Shown here: positions 18,114-27,310 of the stretch, piece after piece
How the letters are laid out: the number at the start of each line of letters is the position of its first letter
Position numbering within the stretch: position 1 is the stretch's first letter
NCBI RefSeq assembly: GCF_004104375.1
Contig: NZ_QOVM01000007.1
Coordinates: 62,001-126,000, forward strand
Direction of reading: 5' to 3'
DNA length: 64,000 nt
DNA from: Leeuwenhoekiella aequorea
GTDB taxonomy: Bacteria; Bacteroidota; Bacteroidia; Flavobacteriales; Flavobacteriaceae
The notes under the pieces: model-generated
Database searches by the model: none
The model's input: the letters and a program-made list of their open reading frames with translations, nothing else
What the model was told of the DNA's origin: nothing
Program-made: the position numbers and the translations under genes

Positions 18114-18296
18114 TTATACTGAATAAAGTAAGATACCTCCAATAATCGCAAAAGCGAGAGCGGCATAGGTTACATTTTTCCATTTCTGAGATATTATGTC
18201 GCTTTTATAAACTCCATAAAGACCCAGTGGTGGAAATAAAATCAATAAATACCCCACTATATAGTTATTATACCATTTTGGTTTGGCTTCCATCAT
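18114..18296 (-). CDS. Small two-helix membrane protein
   Basis: A 60-residue protein with two hydrophobic segments (about residues 11-30 and 43-60) joined by a short KSDIISQKWKN loop. The segment LLILFPPLGLYGVYKSD looks like a small Bacteroidota membrane family in which a proline-rich turn is conserved. It is convergent with the 17685 gene. Function unknown; small size keeps confidence moderate. Confidence 0.6.
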   Translation of the reverse strand: MMEAKPKWYNNYIVGYLLILFPPLGLYGVYKSDIISQKWKNVTYAALAFAIIGGILLYSV

Positions 18297-18424
18297 TTGA
18301 GAGTTTTAATTATTCTTATTGAATTTAAAGTTTTTTTTTAGATTCTCTTTCCCAATCTGGACTATTCTCTATAATTTAATGAGATAGATTAAGTTAAGAA
18401 CCCGTAAATTAATCTACCAGATAT

Positions 18425-18461
18425 AAAAAATCCCTCTAAACAAAGTCTAGAGGGATTTTTT
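18425..18461 (-). terminator. Intrinsic terminator after ychF
   Basis: AAAAAATCCCTCTA and its reverse complement form a 14-bp stem with a nine-base loop and T-runs on both sides, so it can work in both directions. It lies 22 bases past the ychF stop. Confidence 0.85.
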
Positions 18462-18482
18462 ATAAGTGTAAGCTTGTAGCTC

Positions 18483-19577
18483 TTAAACGTTAAATAAGAA
18501 GTGCATCACATCACCATCTTTGACAATATAATTTTTTCCTTCTACACCCATTTTACCGGCTTCTTTCACTTTAGCTTCGCTACCAAATTTTACAAAATCT
18601 TCATAGCCTATAACCTCTGCACGTATAAATCCTTTTTCAAAATCGGTGTGAATCACTCCTGCAGCCTGTGGCGCAGTAGAACCTATATTAATTGTCCAGG
18701 CACGTACCTCTTTTACACCTGCAGTAAAATAGGTTTGTTGCTTTAGTAATTTATAAGCAGCACGAATTAATTTAGCCGAACCCGGTTCATCAAGACCTAT
18801 ATCTTGCAAAAACATCTGGCGCTCTTCATAATCATCTAGTTCTGTAATATCTGCTTCGGTACCTACGGCGAGTACAAGAACTTCTGCCTTTTCATCTTTT
18901 ACAGCTTCGCGTACTTGCTCTACGTATGCATTGCCATTTACGGCAGAACCTTCATCTACATTACATACATACATTACCGGTTTATCTGTAATAAATTGTA
19001 ATGGCTTTACATATTCCGCGTAATCCTCATCAGAAAACTCAATAGCACGTATAGAAATACCCTGCTCCAATGAAGTTTTGATTTTTATTAAAACAGTCTC
19101 TTCTTTTTGAGCATCTTTATTACCAGTACGGGAAGCTTTCTTTACTTTTTCAAGCTTCTTCTCTACTGTTTCAAGATCTTTAAGTTGTAACTCAATATCT
19201 ATCGTTTCTTTATCTCTAACAGGATTTACGCTATTATCAACGTGAACAATATTATCATTATCAAAACAGCGTAATACGTGTAGAATAGCGTCAGTTTCTC
19301 GTATGTTTCCTAAAAACTGGTTACCTAGACCTTCACCTTTACTTGCTCCTTTAACTAATCCTGCAATATCAACGATATCTACAGTCGCAGGTACTACACG
19401 CTCAGGATTTACCAATTCTTCAAGCTTTAAAAGTCTTGGATCTGGTACATTAACCACACCTACATTAGGCTCTATGGTACAAAAAGGAAAGTTTGCACTT
19501 TGTGCCTTAGCATTTGACAAACAATTAAAAAGAGTTGATTTACCAACATTTGGTAATCCTACGATACCTGCTTTCAT
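18483..19577 (-). CDS. ychF: YchF/Ola1 family ribosome-associated P-loop ATPase
   Basis: A 364-residue member of the Obg-related family. The Walker [10 protein letters not shown] is at residues 7-15, the switch region with [16 protein letters not shown] follows, and the base-recognition motif is NVDE (206-209) instead of NKxD, which explains why the family prefers ATP. The C-terminal TGS-like domain begins near residue 280. The family binds ribosomes and takes part in translation and stress responses. It is monocistronic, with a TATATTTG promoter element just upstream and its own terminator. Confidence 0.95.
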   Translation of the reverse strand: MKAGIVGLPNVGKSTLFNCLSNAKAQSANFPFCTIEPNVGVVNVPDPRLLKLEELVNPERVVPATVDIVDIAGLVKGASKGEGLGNQFLGNIRETDAILHVLRCFDNDNIVHVDNSVNPVRDKETIDIELQLKDLETVEKKLEKVKKASRTGNKDAQKEETVLIKIKTSLEQGISIRAIEFSDEDYAEYVKPLQFITDKPVMYVCNVDEGSAVNGNAYVEQVREAVKDEKAEVLVLAVGTEADITELDDYEERQMFLQDIGLDEPGSAKLIRAAYKLLKQQTYFTAGVKEVRAWTINIGSTAPQAAGVIHTDFEKGFIRAEVIGYEDFVKFGSEAKVKEAGKMGVEGKNYIVKDGDVMHFLFNV

Positions 19578-19597
19578 TACTATTATTTTTGGAGGCG

Positions 19598-19605
19598 CAA
19601 ATATA
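19598..19605 (-). promoter_or_regulatory. Minus-7 promoter element of ychF
   Basis: TATATTTG on the minus strand matches the Bacteroidota TAnnTTTG consensus exactly, and lies 20 bases before the ychF ATG. The 5' untranslated region would be about a dozen bases. Confidence 0.6.
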
Positions 19606-19802
19606 GGAAGCTTCTATATATTTCAGGACTATACTGAGACAATAATTAGCAGATGTTTACACTCTGGATTTTAAAGCAACATTTATGGTATTCCCTCCTT
19701 TTTTAAAGTGCTATTACATTATAGAATGGCACTTAAAACTAAGGAATTATATAAATAGCAGGAAGATCACAGCTGTTAGCCATTTAATTTAAACCTAAAG
19801 GC

Positions 19803-19837
19803 AAAAAAAAAGCCCGGCAATTGCCGGGCTTTTTTTT
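19803..19837. terminator. Bidirectional terminator after the ferredoxin gene
   Basis: GCCCGGCAA and TTGCCGGGC form a perfect GC-rich palindrome flanked by nine A and eight T. It ends 14 bases past the ferredoxin stop on the minus strand. Confidence 0.9.
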
Positions 19838-19851
19838 AAAAATTTTAGTTT

Positions 19852-20217
<366 letters not shown>

Positions 20218-20267
20218 TTATCCGTAATTTTGCCTTAATACTTATAATTGGTCGTAAAATTACAAAT

Positions 20268-20275
20268 CAAATGTA
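20268..20275 (-). promoter_or_regulatory. Minus-7 promoter element of the ferredoxin gene
   Basis: TACATTTG on the minus strand matches TAnnTTTG and lies 66 bases before the ATG. I see no clear TTG at the expected upstream spacing. Confidence 0.4.
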
Positions 20276-20372
20276 AGATTTAAGTTTATCAGTAATACAC
20301 CTTTTAACGGGTATTATGTTTTAATATCAACGTACAAAATTAAGGTCTGCCCTTAACTCTACCAAACCATTT

Positions 20373-21434
20373 ATGGATTTAAACCAAAGAATTACTGCAT
20401 TCTCAAAGCTGGGTCTTTTTTTAACCGATTTTCTTTCAACGGAAGATAAAAATGAATTAGCCTTAGCTAATACGGAACGTTTACAATTAGAATTTTCTGA
20501 AGTACTTGTAGCTGCTGAGCGCAAAAATGCCTGGTTTACCCCGGCAAACTTAAAACTTGCTCTTACCGGCTGGGCAGAATCACTTTCAGTGGATAATTTG
20601 AACAACTGGATTTCTGCATATTCTTTTTCCGAAAGAAGCCTATCAAAAAAAGTAGCTGTGATTATGGCTGGAAATCTTCCGATGGTGGGATTTCACGACT
20701 TTTTGAGTGTCCTTATAAGTGGACATTCGGTATTAGCAAAATTATCATCAGATGATAAATTAATTCTTCCATTTCTTGCTAAAGTATTAATAGAAATAGA
20801 ACCTCAATTTGAAACTAAAATTGAATTTACAGAAAGTAAGTTAACCAATTTTGATGCGGTCATCGCTACGGGAAGCAATAACACTGCGCGTTATTTTGAA
20901 TATTATTTCAAGAATAAACCTCATATCATCCGTAAAAACAGGAATGCTGTTGCCGTACTGCAGGGAACAGAAACCACCAACCAACTAGAAAAATTAGGAG
21001 ATGATATCTTTAGATATTTTGGTATGGGTTGCAGAAGTGTCTCCAAACTTTTTGTCCCTAGAGATTACAACTTCGATGCCTTTTATCAAGCTATGTTCAC
21101 ATACAAGGACATTGTAAATCATCACAAGTATGCTAATAATTACGATTACAATAAAGCTGTCTATTTAATGAGTTTATTTCCTATACTCGATAATGGATTT
21201 CTTGTATTAAAAGAAGAAGAAACATTCTCCTCTCCTATCTCGGTAGTATTCTATGAGCATTATGAAAATATTGATAGTTTACAAAAACAATTGAAAGAAA
21301 AAGAGGAAGAAATACAGTGTATAGTTGCATCTGGTTTTGATCAAAAAGAAGTAAACTTTGGACAGTCGCAAAAGCCAAAACTTAATGATTATGCCGATGG
21401 TGTAGATACCATTGCATTTTTATTAAAAATATAG
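20373..21434 (+). CDS. LuxC-like acyl-CoA reductase family protein
   Basis: A 353-residue protein related to the LuxC acyl-CoA reductase family of the aldehyde dehydrogenase superfamily. Supporting features are the nucleotide-binding stretch VAVIMAGNLPMVGFHDF (about residues 93-110), the IATGSNNTARYF segment and the catalytic-region GMGCRSVSKLFVP, where Cys is the expected nucleophile. The natural substrate in non-luminous bacteria is unclear. It lies just upstream of serC/serA on the same strand, an arrangement I recall from other flavobacteria. Confidence 0.82.
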   Translation: MDLNQRITAFSKLGLFLTDFLSTEDKNELALANTERLQLEFSEVLVAAERKNAWFTPANLKLALTGWAESLSVDNLNNWISAYSFSERSLSKKVAVIMAGNLPMVGFHDFLSVLISGHSVLAKLSSDDKLILPFLAKVLIEIEPQFETKIEFTESKLTNFDAVIATGSNNTARYFEYYFKNKPHIIRKNRNAVAVLQGTETTNQLEKLGDDIFRYFGMGCRSVSKLFVPRDYNFDAFYQAMFTYKDIVNHHKYANNYDYNKAVYLMSLFPILDNGFLVLKEEETFSSPISVVFYEHYENIDSLQKQLKEKEEEIQCIVASGFDQKEVNFGQSQKPKLNDYADGVDTIAFLLKI

Positions 21435-21468
21435 ATAATATAAACCTATAAATTATCAATTTATTAAG

Positions 21469-21497
21469 TTGTTTTCTTAAGGTTTTAGGCATCTTTG
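21469..21497 (+). promoter_or_regulatory. Candidate promoter of serC
   Basis: TTG (21469-21471) is followed 18 bases later by CATCTTTG (21490-21497), one mismatch from TAnnTTTG. It leaves a 5' untranslated region of about 115 bases. Confidence 0.45.
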
Positions 21498-21619
21498 CAA
21501 TGCTTTTTAAAGAGAACAAACAGTTATAAGAATGCATGTCGATTCTTCTAGATTGTACTTTAAAATCCGTAATTTTTCGACTTCAAAAACATTGATAAAG
21601 CAGATCAAATATTCTATCC

Positions 21620-22684
21620 ATGAAAAAACATAATTTCAGTGCCGGACCAAGTATTCTTCCACAAGAAGTGCTTAAACAGGCCTCTGACGCCGTACTTAAT
21701 TTCAACAACTCAGGTCTTTCTCTTCTAGAGATTTCTCACCGTAGTAAGGACTTTGTAGATGTAATGGAAGAGGCTCGTGAACTTGCTCTTCAGTTGCTAG
21801 GCCTTGAAGGCAAAGGTTATAAAGCTTTATTTTTGCAAGGTGGTGCTAGTATGCAATTTGTTATGGCTGCATACAATTTATTAGAAAATAAAGCTGGATA
21901 CTTAAATACAGGTACCTGGAGTGATAAAGCTATTAAAGAGGCAAAACTTTTTGGTGATGTTGTAGAAGTAGCTAGTTCAAAAGATAAAAATTTCAACTAC
22001 ATCCCTAAGGATTACGCTATCCCTTCAGGATTAGATTATTTACATATTACTACGAATAACACCATTTTTGGTACTCAATTAAAAAATATTCCTGCATTAG
22101 ATATCCCACTAGTTGCAGATATGAGTAGTGATATTTTCTCTAGAGAATTAGATTTTACAAAATTTGACCTTATTTATGCTGGTGCTCAAAAAAATATGGG
22201 TCCGGCAGGTACTACTTTAGTAGTTGTGCGTGAAGATATTTTAGGCAAGGTTACACGTAAAATACCGGCAATGTTAGACTACACGCAGCATATATCTAAA
22301 GGCAGTATGTACAATACACCTCCTGTGTTTGCCGTTTACACTTCTCTATTAACGCTGAGATGGTTAAAAGAAAATGGTGGTATTAAAGGTGCTGAAGAAA
22401 ACAATGATAAGAAGGCTACATTAATCTATTCTGAAATAGATTTAAATCCATTATTTACAGGATTTGCTGCTTTAGAAGATCGTTCTACTATGAACGCTAC
22501 CTTTAATCTTACTGAAGATAATTTAAAAGAAACCTTTGATACTATGCTTAAAGAAGCTGGTATTAGTGGAGTTAATGGTCACCGTAGTGTAGGTGGTTAT
22601 CGCGCTTCTATGTACAACGCCTTATCGCTTAAGAGTGTTGGTACGCTTGTAGATGTTATGAGCGAACTAGAGCGTAAAGCTTAA
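21620..22684 (+). CDS. serC: Phosphoserine aminotransferase
   Basis: A 354-residue class V PLP aminotransferase. It starts MKKHNFSAGPSILP, the typical SerC N-terminus, and the PLP lysine is Lys191 in AGAQKNMGPAG. The C-terminal GHRSVGGYRASMYNA motif binds the phosphate of the substrate. It transfers the amino group from glutamate to 3-phosphohydroxypyruvate for serine synthesis. serA follows 71 bases downstream. Confidence 0.96.
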   Translation: MKKHNFSAGPSILPQEVLKQASDAVLNFNNSGLSLLEISHRSKDFVDVMEEARELALQLLGLEGKGYKALFLQGGASMQFVMAAYNLLENKAGYLNTGTWSDKAIKEAKLFGDVVEVASSKDKNFNYIPKDYAIPSGLDYLHITTNNTIFGTQLKNIPALDIPLVADMSSDIFSRELDFTKFDLIYAGAQKNMGPAGTTLVVVREDILGKVTRKIPAMLDYTQHISKGSMYNTPPVFAVYTSLLTLRWLKENGGIKGAEENNDKKATLIYSEIDLNPLFTGFAALEDRSTMNATFNLTEDNLKETFDTMLKEAGISGVNGHRSVGGYRASMYNALSLKSVGTLVDVMSELERKA

Positions 22685-22755
22685 AAACAAGATTATTAAA
22701 TAAGTGTAAATCTTATTACTAACACGTGCTTTAGTCACGTAAATTCTAAATAATA

Positions 22756-23709
22756 ATGATGAAAGTTTTAGCAAACGATGGCATTTCTCAATCTGGCGTT
22801 GACGCTCTTAAAGAAGCCGGTTTTGATATCATTACAACAAAAGTTGCTCAAGAGCAGTTAGAAAATTATATCAACGAGCATAAAATTGATGCGCTTCTTG
22901 TACGTAGTGCGACTAAAGTGCGTAAAGAGCTTATTGACGCATGTCCTAGCTTAAAGCTTATAGGCCGAGGTGGTGTAGGAATGGACAACATTGATGTTCA
23001 ATATGCAAAAGACAAAGGTCTTAGCGTAATAAACACACCTGCATCGTCATCTGCTTCTGTAGCAGAACTTGTTTTTGCTCATTTATATGCGGGGGTAAGA
23101 TTCTTATATGACGCTAACCGTAATATGCCACTTGAGGGCGAGTCAAAATTTGGTGATCTTAAAAAGGCTTACGCTAAAGGTGTAGAATTAAGAGGCAAAA
23201 CATTAGGTGTTATTGGTTTTGGCCGAATTGGTCAGGCTACTGCTAAAGTTGCCTTAGGAGCAGGAATGAAAGTTATATTTTCTGATCCTTATATGGACAA
23301 GGCTGAAGTTAAACTTGACTTTTTTGATGGTCAGGAAGTTACTTTTAATTTTGAAAGTAAGTCAAAAGAAGAAGTTCTTAGAGAAGCAGATTTTATCACA
23401 TTGCACGTTCCTGCACAAAAGGAATATGTTATAGGTAAAGCAGAACTTGAACTTATGAAAGATGGTTCAGCTCTTATAAATGCTGCTAGAGGTGGTGTTG
23501 TTGATGAGATTGCACTTATTGACGCATTAGATTCTGGTAAACTTGCATTTGCAGGGTTAGATGTTTTTGAAAGCGAACCTAAACCGGAAATTCGTATTCT
23601 AATGCATCCAAAAATTACATTATCTCCTCACATTGGCGCAGCGACAAACGAGGCTCAAGACCGTATCGGAATTGAATTAGCAGAGCAGATACAAGCAATA
23701 CTTAAATAA
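22756..23709 (+). CDS. serA: D-3-phosphoglycerate dehydrogenase, short form
   Basis: A 317-residue D-isomer-specific 2-hydroxyacid dehydrogenase. The NAD motif GFGRIGQA is at residues 154-161; the catalytic triad is carried by NAARGGVVDE (Arg), FESEP (Glu) and LSPHIGAAT (His). It lacks the C-terminal ASB and ACT domains, so allosteric serine control through ACT is not expected. Context with serC supports phosphoglycerate as substrate. The ATG at 22756 is followed at once by a second ATG, so the true start may be three bases later. Confidence 0.93.
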   Translation: MMKVLANDGISQSGVDALKEAGFDIITTKVAQEQLENYINEHKIDALLVRSATKVRKELIDACPSLKLIGRGGVGMDNIDVQYAKDKGLSVINTPASSSASVAELVFAHLYAGVRFLYDANRNMPLEGESKFGDLKKAYAKGVELRGKTLGVIGFGRIGQATAKVALGAGMKVIFSDPYMDKAEVKLDFFDGQEVTFNFESKSKEEVLREADFITLHVPAQKEYVIGKAELELMKDGSALINAARGGVVDEIALIDALDSGKLAFAGLDVFESEPKPEIRILMHPKITLSPHIGAATNEAQDRIGIELAEQIQAILK

Positions 23710-23730
23710 TTTTTTTTATAAATATCTAAC

Positions 23731-23757
23731 AAAGCCGAAAGAGATTTCGGCTTTATT
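23731..23757 (+). terminator. Terminator of the ser operon
   Basis: AAAGCCGAAA/TTTCGGCTTT forms a 10-bp stem with a four-base loop, followed by a T-rich stretch, 21 bases past serA. Confidence 0.8.
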
Positions 23758-23835
23758 TATTTTATCAAACCTTAAATTTCTGTTAAAAAACAAAAACACT
23801 TCTTATATTTAGGGTCTAACTATAATTTAAAAAAA

Positions 23836-24471
23836 ATGGCGGGGTTATTAGATTTATTAAATAGCGATTTAGGAAAGCAACTTATAAGTGGCGCAAGTGC
23901 TCAAACGGGTGCTTCAGAAAATAAGACTGCAGAAGTCTTAAGTATGGCGTTACCGGTTCTTCTAGGAGCAATGAAAAAAAATGCACAAACTCAAGAAGGA
24001 GCTAGCGGTTTATTAGGTGCTTTAAGTAATAAACATGATGGTAGTATTCTAGATAATTTAGGCAGTTTACTTGGCGGCGGAGATGTCGATCAAAGTGTGA
24101 TGAATGATGGTGCCGGAATATTAGGTCATGTTCTAGGTGGTAAACAACCGGTTGTAGAAAATACTCTCAGTCAGAAAACAGGTTTAGATGCCGGAACTAT
24201 AGGACAAATACTAAAAATTGCCGCTCCTATTTTACTTGGCGTAATAGGAAAACAAACCAAGCAGAATGATGTAAATGATTCAAGCGCACTCTCTAGTATT
24301 TTGGGAAGTATGCTTGGAGGTCAACCCAAAAGAAATCAAAGTCTAATAGAAAGTCTTATCGATGCTGACGGTGATGGGAGTGTTTTAGATGATGTTGCAG
24401 GTATGGTTTTAGGATCTAATAAAAAAAAGGGCGGCTTAGGCGGAATGCTGGGTGGCCTTTTTGGAAAATAG
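23836..24471 (+). CDS. DUF937-type glycine-rich protein
   Basis: A 211-residue protein starting MAGLLDLLNSDLGKQLI, which fits the DUF937 family. It consists of alternating hydrophobic helices and Gly-rich turns (LLGALSN, LGSLLGGG, ILGSMLGG, GGMLGGLFGK). Residues DADGDGSVLDD near 178-188 look like a calcium-binding EF-hand loop. There is no signal peptide. Function unknown. It has its own terminator downstream. Confidence 0.85.
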   Translation: MAGLLDLLNSDLGKQLISGASAQTGASENKTAEVLSMALPVLLGAMKKNAQTQEGASGLLGALSNKHDGSILDNLGSLLGGGDVDQSVMNDGAGILGHVLGGKQPVVENTLSQKTGLDAGTIGQILKIAAPILLGVIGKQTKQNDVNDSSALSSILGSMLGGQPKRNQSLIESLIDADGDGSVLDDVAGMVLGSNKKKGGLGGMLGGLFGK

Positions 24472-24493
24472 ATTTATCGTTCTGAATATAGAT

Positions 24494-24519
24494 AAAGCCG
24501 CTTTTAAGCGGCTTTCATT
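24494..24519 (+). terminator. Terminator after the DUF937 gene
   Basis: AAAGCCGCTT/AAGCGGCTTT forms a 10-bp palindrome with a minimal loop followed by CATTTTG, 22 bases past the stop. Confidence 0.75.
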
Positions 24520-24564
24520 TTGCTGAAAATTTGGCAAGAGTTTTGTAGCTTTAAAAGAAAAAGC

Positions 24565-24996
24565 ATGAAAACATTTTTTTACTTTCTAGTCGCATTAGGT
24601 ATCATTTACGGTTGTGCCAGCACGCAAACCGATAAAAAGATGGTTGGTGAAAATCCCACAGCTACAGAAAATGACACCGTACGTATAGCAAATGATAGTC
24701 TCGAATACGAGATTCTAATAATAGAACCGGGATTTAATACATTTCTCAATTCTATTGCCAGACCCGAAGGGTACTACTCTCAAAATTACTTAGAGAATAA
24801 AAATAAATTTCTTGTTATTGAGTATAATCAGCGTGTTAATCAACCTTTTCAATACAATCCTGAATTGTATCCTTTACAAATAAATTATGACGGTAATGTT
24901 GATTATGGTTACGATGTAAATTACAAATTGTATAATTACTTTGTCTTTTTTAGTAGAACCTACAATCAGCGATTTAGTGTACCTACTAGAATATAA
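24565..24996 (+). CDS. Predicted lipoprotein of unknown function
   Basis: A 143-residue protein. Starting at the ATG at 24565 it begins MKTFFYFLVALGIIYGCAS, a signal peptide with a lipobox cysteine at residue 17; the longer in-frame start at 24520 would put 15 charged residues before it, so I rejected that. The mature part contains NDSLEYEILIIEPGF and VDYGYDVNYKLYNYF, which I recall from a small Bacteroidota family of unknown function (possibly DUF6146). Anchoring to a membrane by a lipid is inferred. Confidence 0.8.
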   Translation: MKTFFYFLVALGIIYGCASTQTDKKMVGENPTATENDTVRIANDSLEYEILIIEPGFNTFLNSIARPEGYYSQNYLENKNKFLVIEYNQRVNQPFQYNPELYPLQINYDGNVDYGYDVNYKLYNYFVFFSRTYNQRFSVPTRI

Positions 24997-25006
24997 ATCC
25001 TCACTC

Positions 25007-25033
25007 TTGTTTAAGTTGGGAATACTATATTTG
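25007..25033 (+). promoter_or_regulatory. Promoter of the 25038 gene, implying a leaderless mRNA
   Basis: TTG (25007-25009) and TATATTTG (25026-25033) with 16 bases between. Transcription should start within a few bases of the GTG start codon at 25038, so the message would have little or no 5' untranslated region. Confidence 0.55.
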
Positions 25034-25037
25034 CGCC

Positions 25038-25562
25038 GTGAAAAAATTTAAAGAAAACTGGGAGATAACCCAAAACTGGCAACTATTTTATCCCATCTTC
25101 GGTATGCTCCTCGCGCTGGGTTCAGGACTATTAATAGCTTTTCGTTTTAGTGATTCTTTTGAATCAGGAACCATTAAACAACTTATTTTTATAGTTGTCG
25201 CAACGCTGGTACTAACCTATATTTTTATTAAAGTAAGTTTATTCTTTTTCAGTAAACTTAAAAATAGATGGCTTTTAGAGTATAGATGGGAGTTTATCGC
25301 AGTTTTTATTGTATTTGCAATCACCGGTTCAACCGCAGGAAGGATTTCAAGTCCTGTTATGGAGTTTATTGGCTTAGATTATGAGTCGATCTCGGGTTGG
25401 TTGTATTGGCCACTACGCATTATACTTATTTTCCCGTTATATCAAATTTTGCTGTTAATTGTAGCCTGGATTTTTGGACAGTATAAATTTTTCTACAGTT
25501 TTGAAAAGAAAATGCTTTCGAGAATGGGACTGGGTTTCTTATTTAAAAGTAAAACTGAATAA
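25038..25562 (+). CDS. Four-helix membrane protein of unknown function
   Basis: A 174-residue integral membrane protein with hydrophobic segments near residues 19-35, 50-71, 85-99 and 122-145, starting at GTG. The start MKKFKENWEITQNWQLFYPIFG and the end GQYKFFYSFEKKMLSRMG remind me of a Bacteroidota family of unknown function (possibly DUF6787). No catalytic motif is visible. A perfect promoter element lies only a few bases upstream. It is convergent with the NAD(P)HX repair gene across a 54-bp palindrome. Confidence 0.8.
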   Translation: MKKFKENWEITQNWQLFYPIFGMLLALGSGLLIAFRFSDSFESGTIKQLIFIVVATLVLTYIFIKVSLFFFSKLKNRWLLEYRWEFIAVFIVFAITGSTAGRISSPVMEFIGLDYESISGWLYWPLRIILIFPLYQILLLIVAWIFGQYKFFYSFEKKMLSRMGLGFLFKSKTE

Positions 25563-25607
25563 AACAAAAAAGCTCTGTAATTACAGAGCTTTTTTGTTTT
25601 ATTCAGT
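25554..25607. terminator. 54-bp perfect palindromic bidirectional terminator
   Basis: Twenty-seven-base arms with no mismatch, centred on GTAA/TTAC and containing GCTCTGTAA flanked by A6 and T6. The left arm includes the last codons and the TAA stop of the 25038 gene. It ends eight bases before the stop of the convergent gene and would terminate both. Confidence 0.9.
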
Positions 25608-25615
25608 AACAACTT

Positions 25616-27142
25616 CTATTTCTTTTCAGATTCCTGAGCAAAAAGATCGAGATAGGCCTGACCTAAAAACTCTACAATCATTCCTGCTGTGAGGCCTTCA
25701 TACCCTGTATGATTTATTGCTATATCTCCTGCTCTTCCGTGTAGATACACCCCAAATATTGACGCCGAAAGCGGATCATATTGTTGCGCGATTAATCCCG
25801 TTATGATACCGGTAAGAACGTCGCCACTTCCTCCAGTTGCCATACCTGGATTACCAGTGTTATTCACATAATATTTACCTTCAAATACAACAATTGTATG
25901 CGCATCTTTTAAAACCAATATACACTTGTATTTATCTGAAAATGCTTCTGCTTTTTTGAGTTTTTCAAAATCATCACTCCAGCTTCCTATCAAACGTTCA
26001 AGCTCCTTAGGATGAGGGGTGAGCACCGAAAACTGAGGTAGCAACTCAAGTAGATCATTGTTTTCGCTAAGCATATTTAAGGCATCCGCATCTAAAACAA
26101 GTTGGCTTTCATTTTGTTTCAAAAAATTCTTTAACGCATCCTGGGTAGTCTTAGCCATACCTAGTCCCGGTCCTATACCTATGACGTCTGGTTGCAAATC
26201 AAATTTTATTTCTTCAAGAAAATCACCATTATGCCGATCTGTAACCACCATAATTTCGGGGGCTGCAGATTGCATTATAGGCATACCTTGGCGTGTTGTG
26301 TATGCTGTAACCAGTCCACTTCCACTACTCAAAGCTGCTTTCCCACTAAGTATTGCAGCACCCATTTTACCGTAACTACCAGCAATTATTAAACTGTGTC
26401 CATAGGTACCTTTATGGCTGAATTTTGACCGTGGCTTGTACATTTGTTTTGCTTCAGCCTTACCTATTAATTGTGCTTTTGTTTCTACAGAATTTAAGTA
26501 ATTACGATCAAGACCTATATCTAGAACTTCCCAACTGTTGATATGTTTTCCGCCTTGCGGAAGGAAAAAAACAAGTTTTGGAGTTTGAAAAGTAAGCACC
26601 ACCGTAGGCTTCAAGACCACTTCATCTTTTAAAAGTTGATCTATAGCCATTCCTGAAGGAACATCTATTGCGAGAACATATGCCCGACTTTCATTTATAT
26701 GATTAAAAAGTTTTTGAACCCAGGAATCAGCAGGTCTGTTAAGCCCAATTCCAAAGATGCAATCCACTATTAAATCCTCCGGTTGAATTTCTGGGAAATC
26801 ATTTTCGGATTTTATAAGTTGCGGCCAATTTTTAGTGCTGTTCTTTAATACAGATAATGCGTTAAGAAAATCTGTAGATCGTGATTCACTATAGTTAACT
26901 ATATAGGTAACTACCGAATATCCATTCTCTATAAGATTACGTGCAATTACAAGTCCGTCTCCTCCATTATTTCCTGTACCACAAAAAATCTTGATATTCA
27001 CCGGCTGATTTTGTAATCGCTGGTGTAAATAGTGGTAGGCATATCCTCCCGCACGCTCCATAAGATTAAAGGATGGAATGTGTTCTGCTTGTTCTGTTGC
27101 TTTATCTGCTGCGTAAATCTGTTCTTTACTAAGTATCTTCAT
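25616..27142 (-). CDS. nnr: Bifunctional NAD(P)H-hydrate epimerase / ADP-dependent dehydratase
   Basis: A 508-residue two-domain enzyme for repair of hydrated NADH and NADPH. The N-terminal YjeF_N domain (about 1-215) has GTGNNGGDG at residues 55-63. The C-terminal ribokinase-like dehydratase domain has GPGLG, LDADALN, LTPHPKEL and the GSGDVLTG anion-hole motif near residue 435. The fused form is the common bacterial arrangement. It is monocistronic and faces the 25038 gene. Confidence 0.94.
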   Translation of the reverse strand: MKILSKEQIYAADKATEQAEHIPSFNLMERAGGYAYHYLHQRLQNQPVNIKIFCGTGNNGGDGLVIARNLIENGYSVVTYIVNYSESRSTDFLNALSVLKNSTKNWPQLIKSENDFPEIQPEDLIVDCIFGIGLNRPADSWVQKLFNHINESRAYVLAIDVPSGMAIDQLLKDEVVLKPTVVLTFQTPKLVFFLPQGGKHINSWEVLDIGLDRNYLNSVETKAQLIGKAEAKQMYKPRSKFSHKGTYGHSLIIAGSYGKMGAAILSGKAALSSGSGLVTAYTTRQGMPIMQSAAPEIMVVTDRHNGDFLEEIKFDLQPDVIGIGPGLGMAKTTQDALKNFLKQNESQLVLDADALNMLSENNDLLELLPQFSVLTPHPKELERLIGSWSDDFEKLKKAEAFSDKYKCILVLKDAHTIVVFEGKYYVNNTGNPGMATGGSGDVLTGIITGLIAQQYDPLSASIFGVYLHGRAGDIAINHTGYEGLTAGMIVEFLGQAYLDLFAQESEKK

Positions 27143-27261
27143 AATATTTTGATGAGTCTTTTGAACAATTCGTAAGTATTGAAGTGATTTTAAGGTATTA
27201 TTAATAAATAACCTTTTTAAAATCCTAAGGCTGCTAAATCCTCAAAAGTAACCGCTAAGCC

Positions 27262-27291
27262 TTGCCATTCAAGGTAAAAATAATACTTTTG
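27262..27291 (+). promoter_or_regulatory. Promoter of the thr operon
   Basis: TTG (27262-27264), a 19-base spacer and TACTTTTG (27284-27291) match the Bacteroidota consensus exactly. Transcription would begin near 27297, about 14 bases before the leader ATG. Confidence 0.7.
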
Positions 27292-27310
27292 AAAGCAACA
27301 GTTAATAGCT

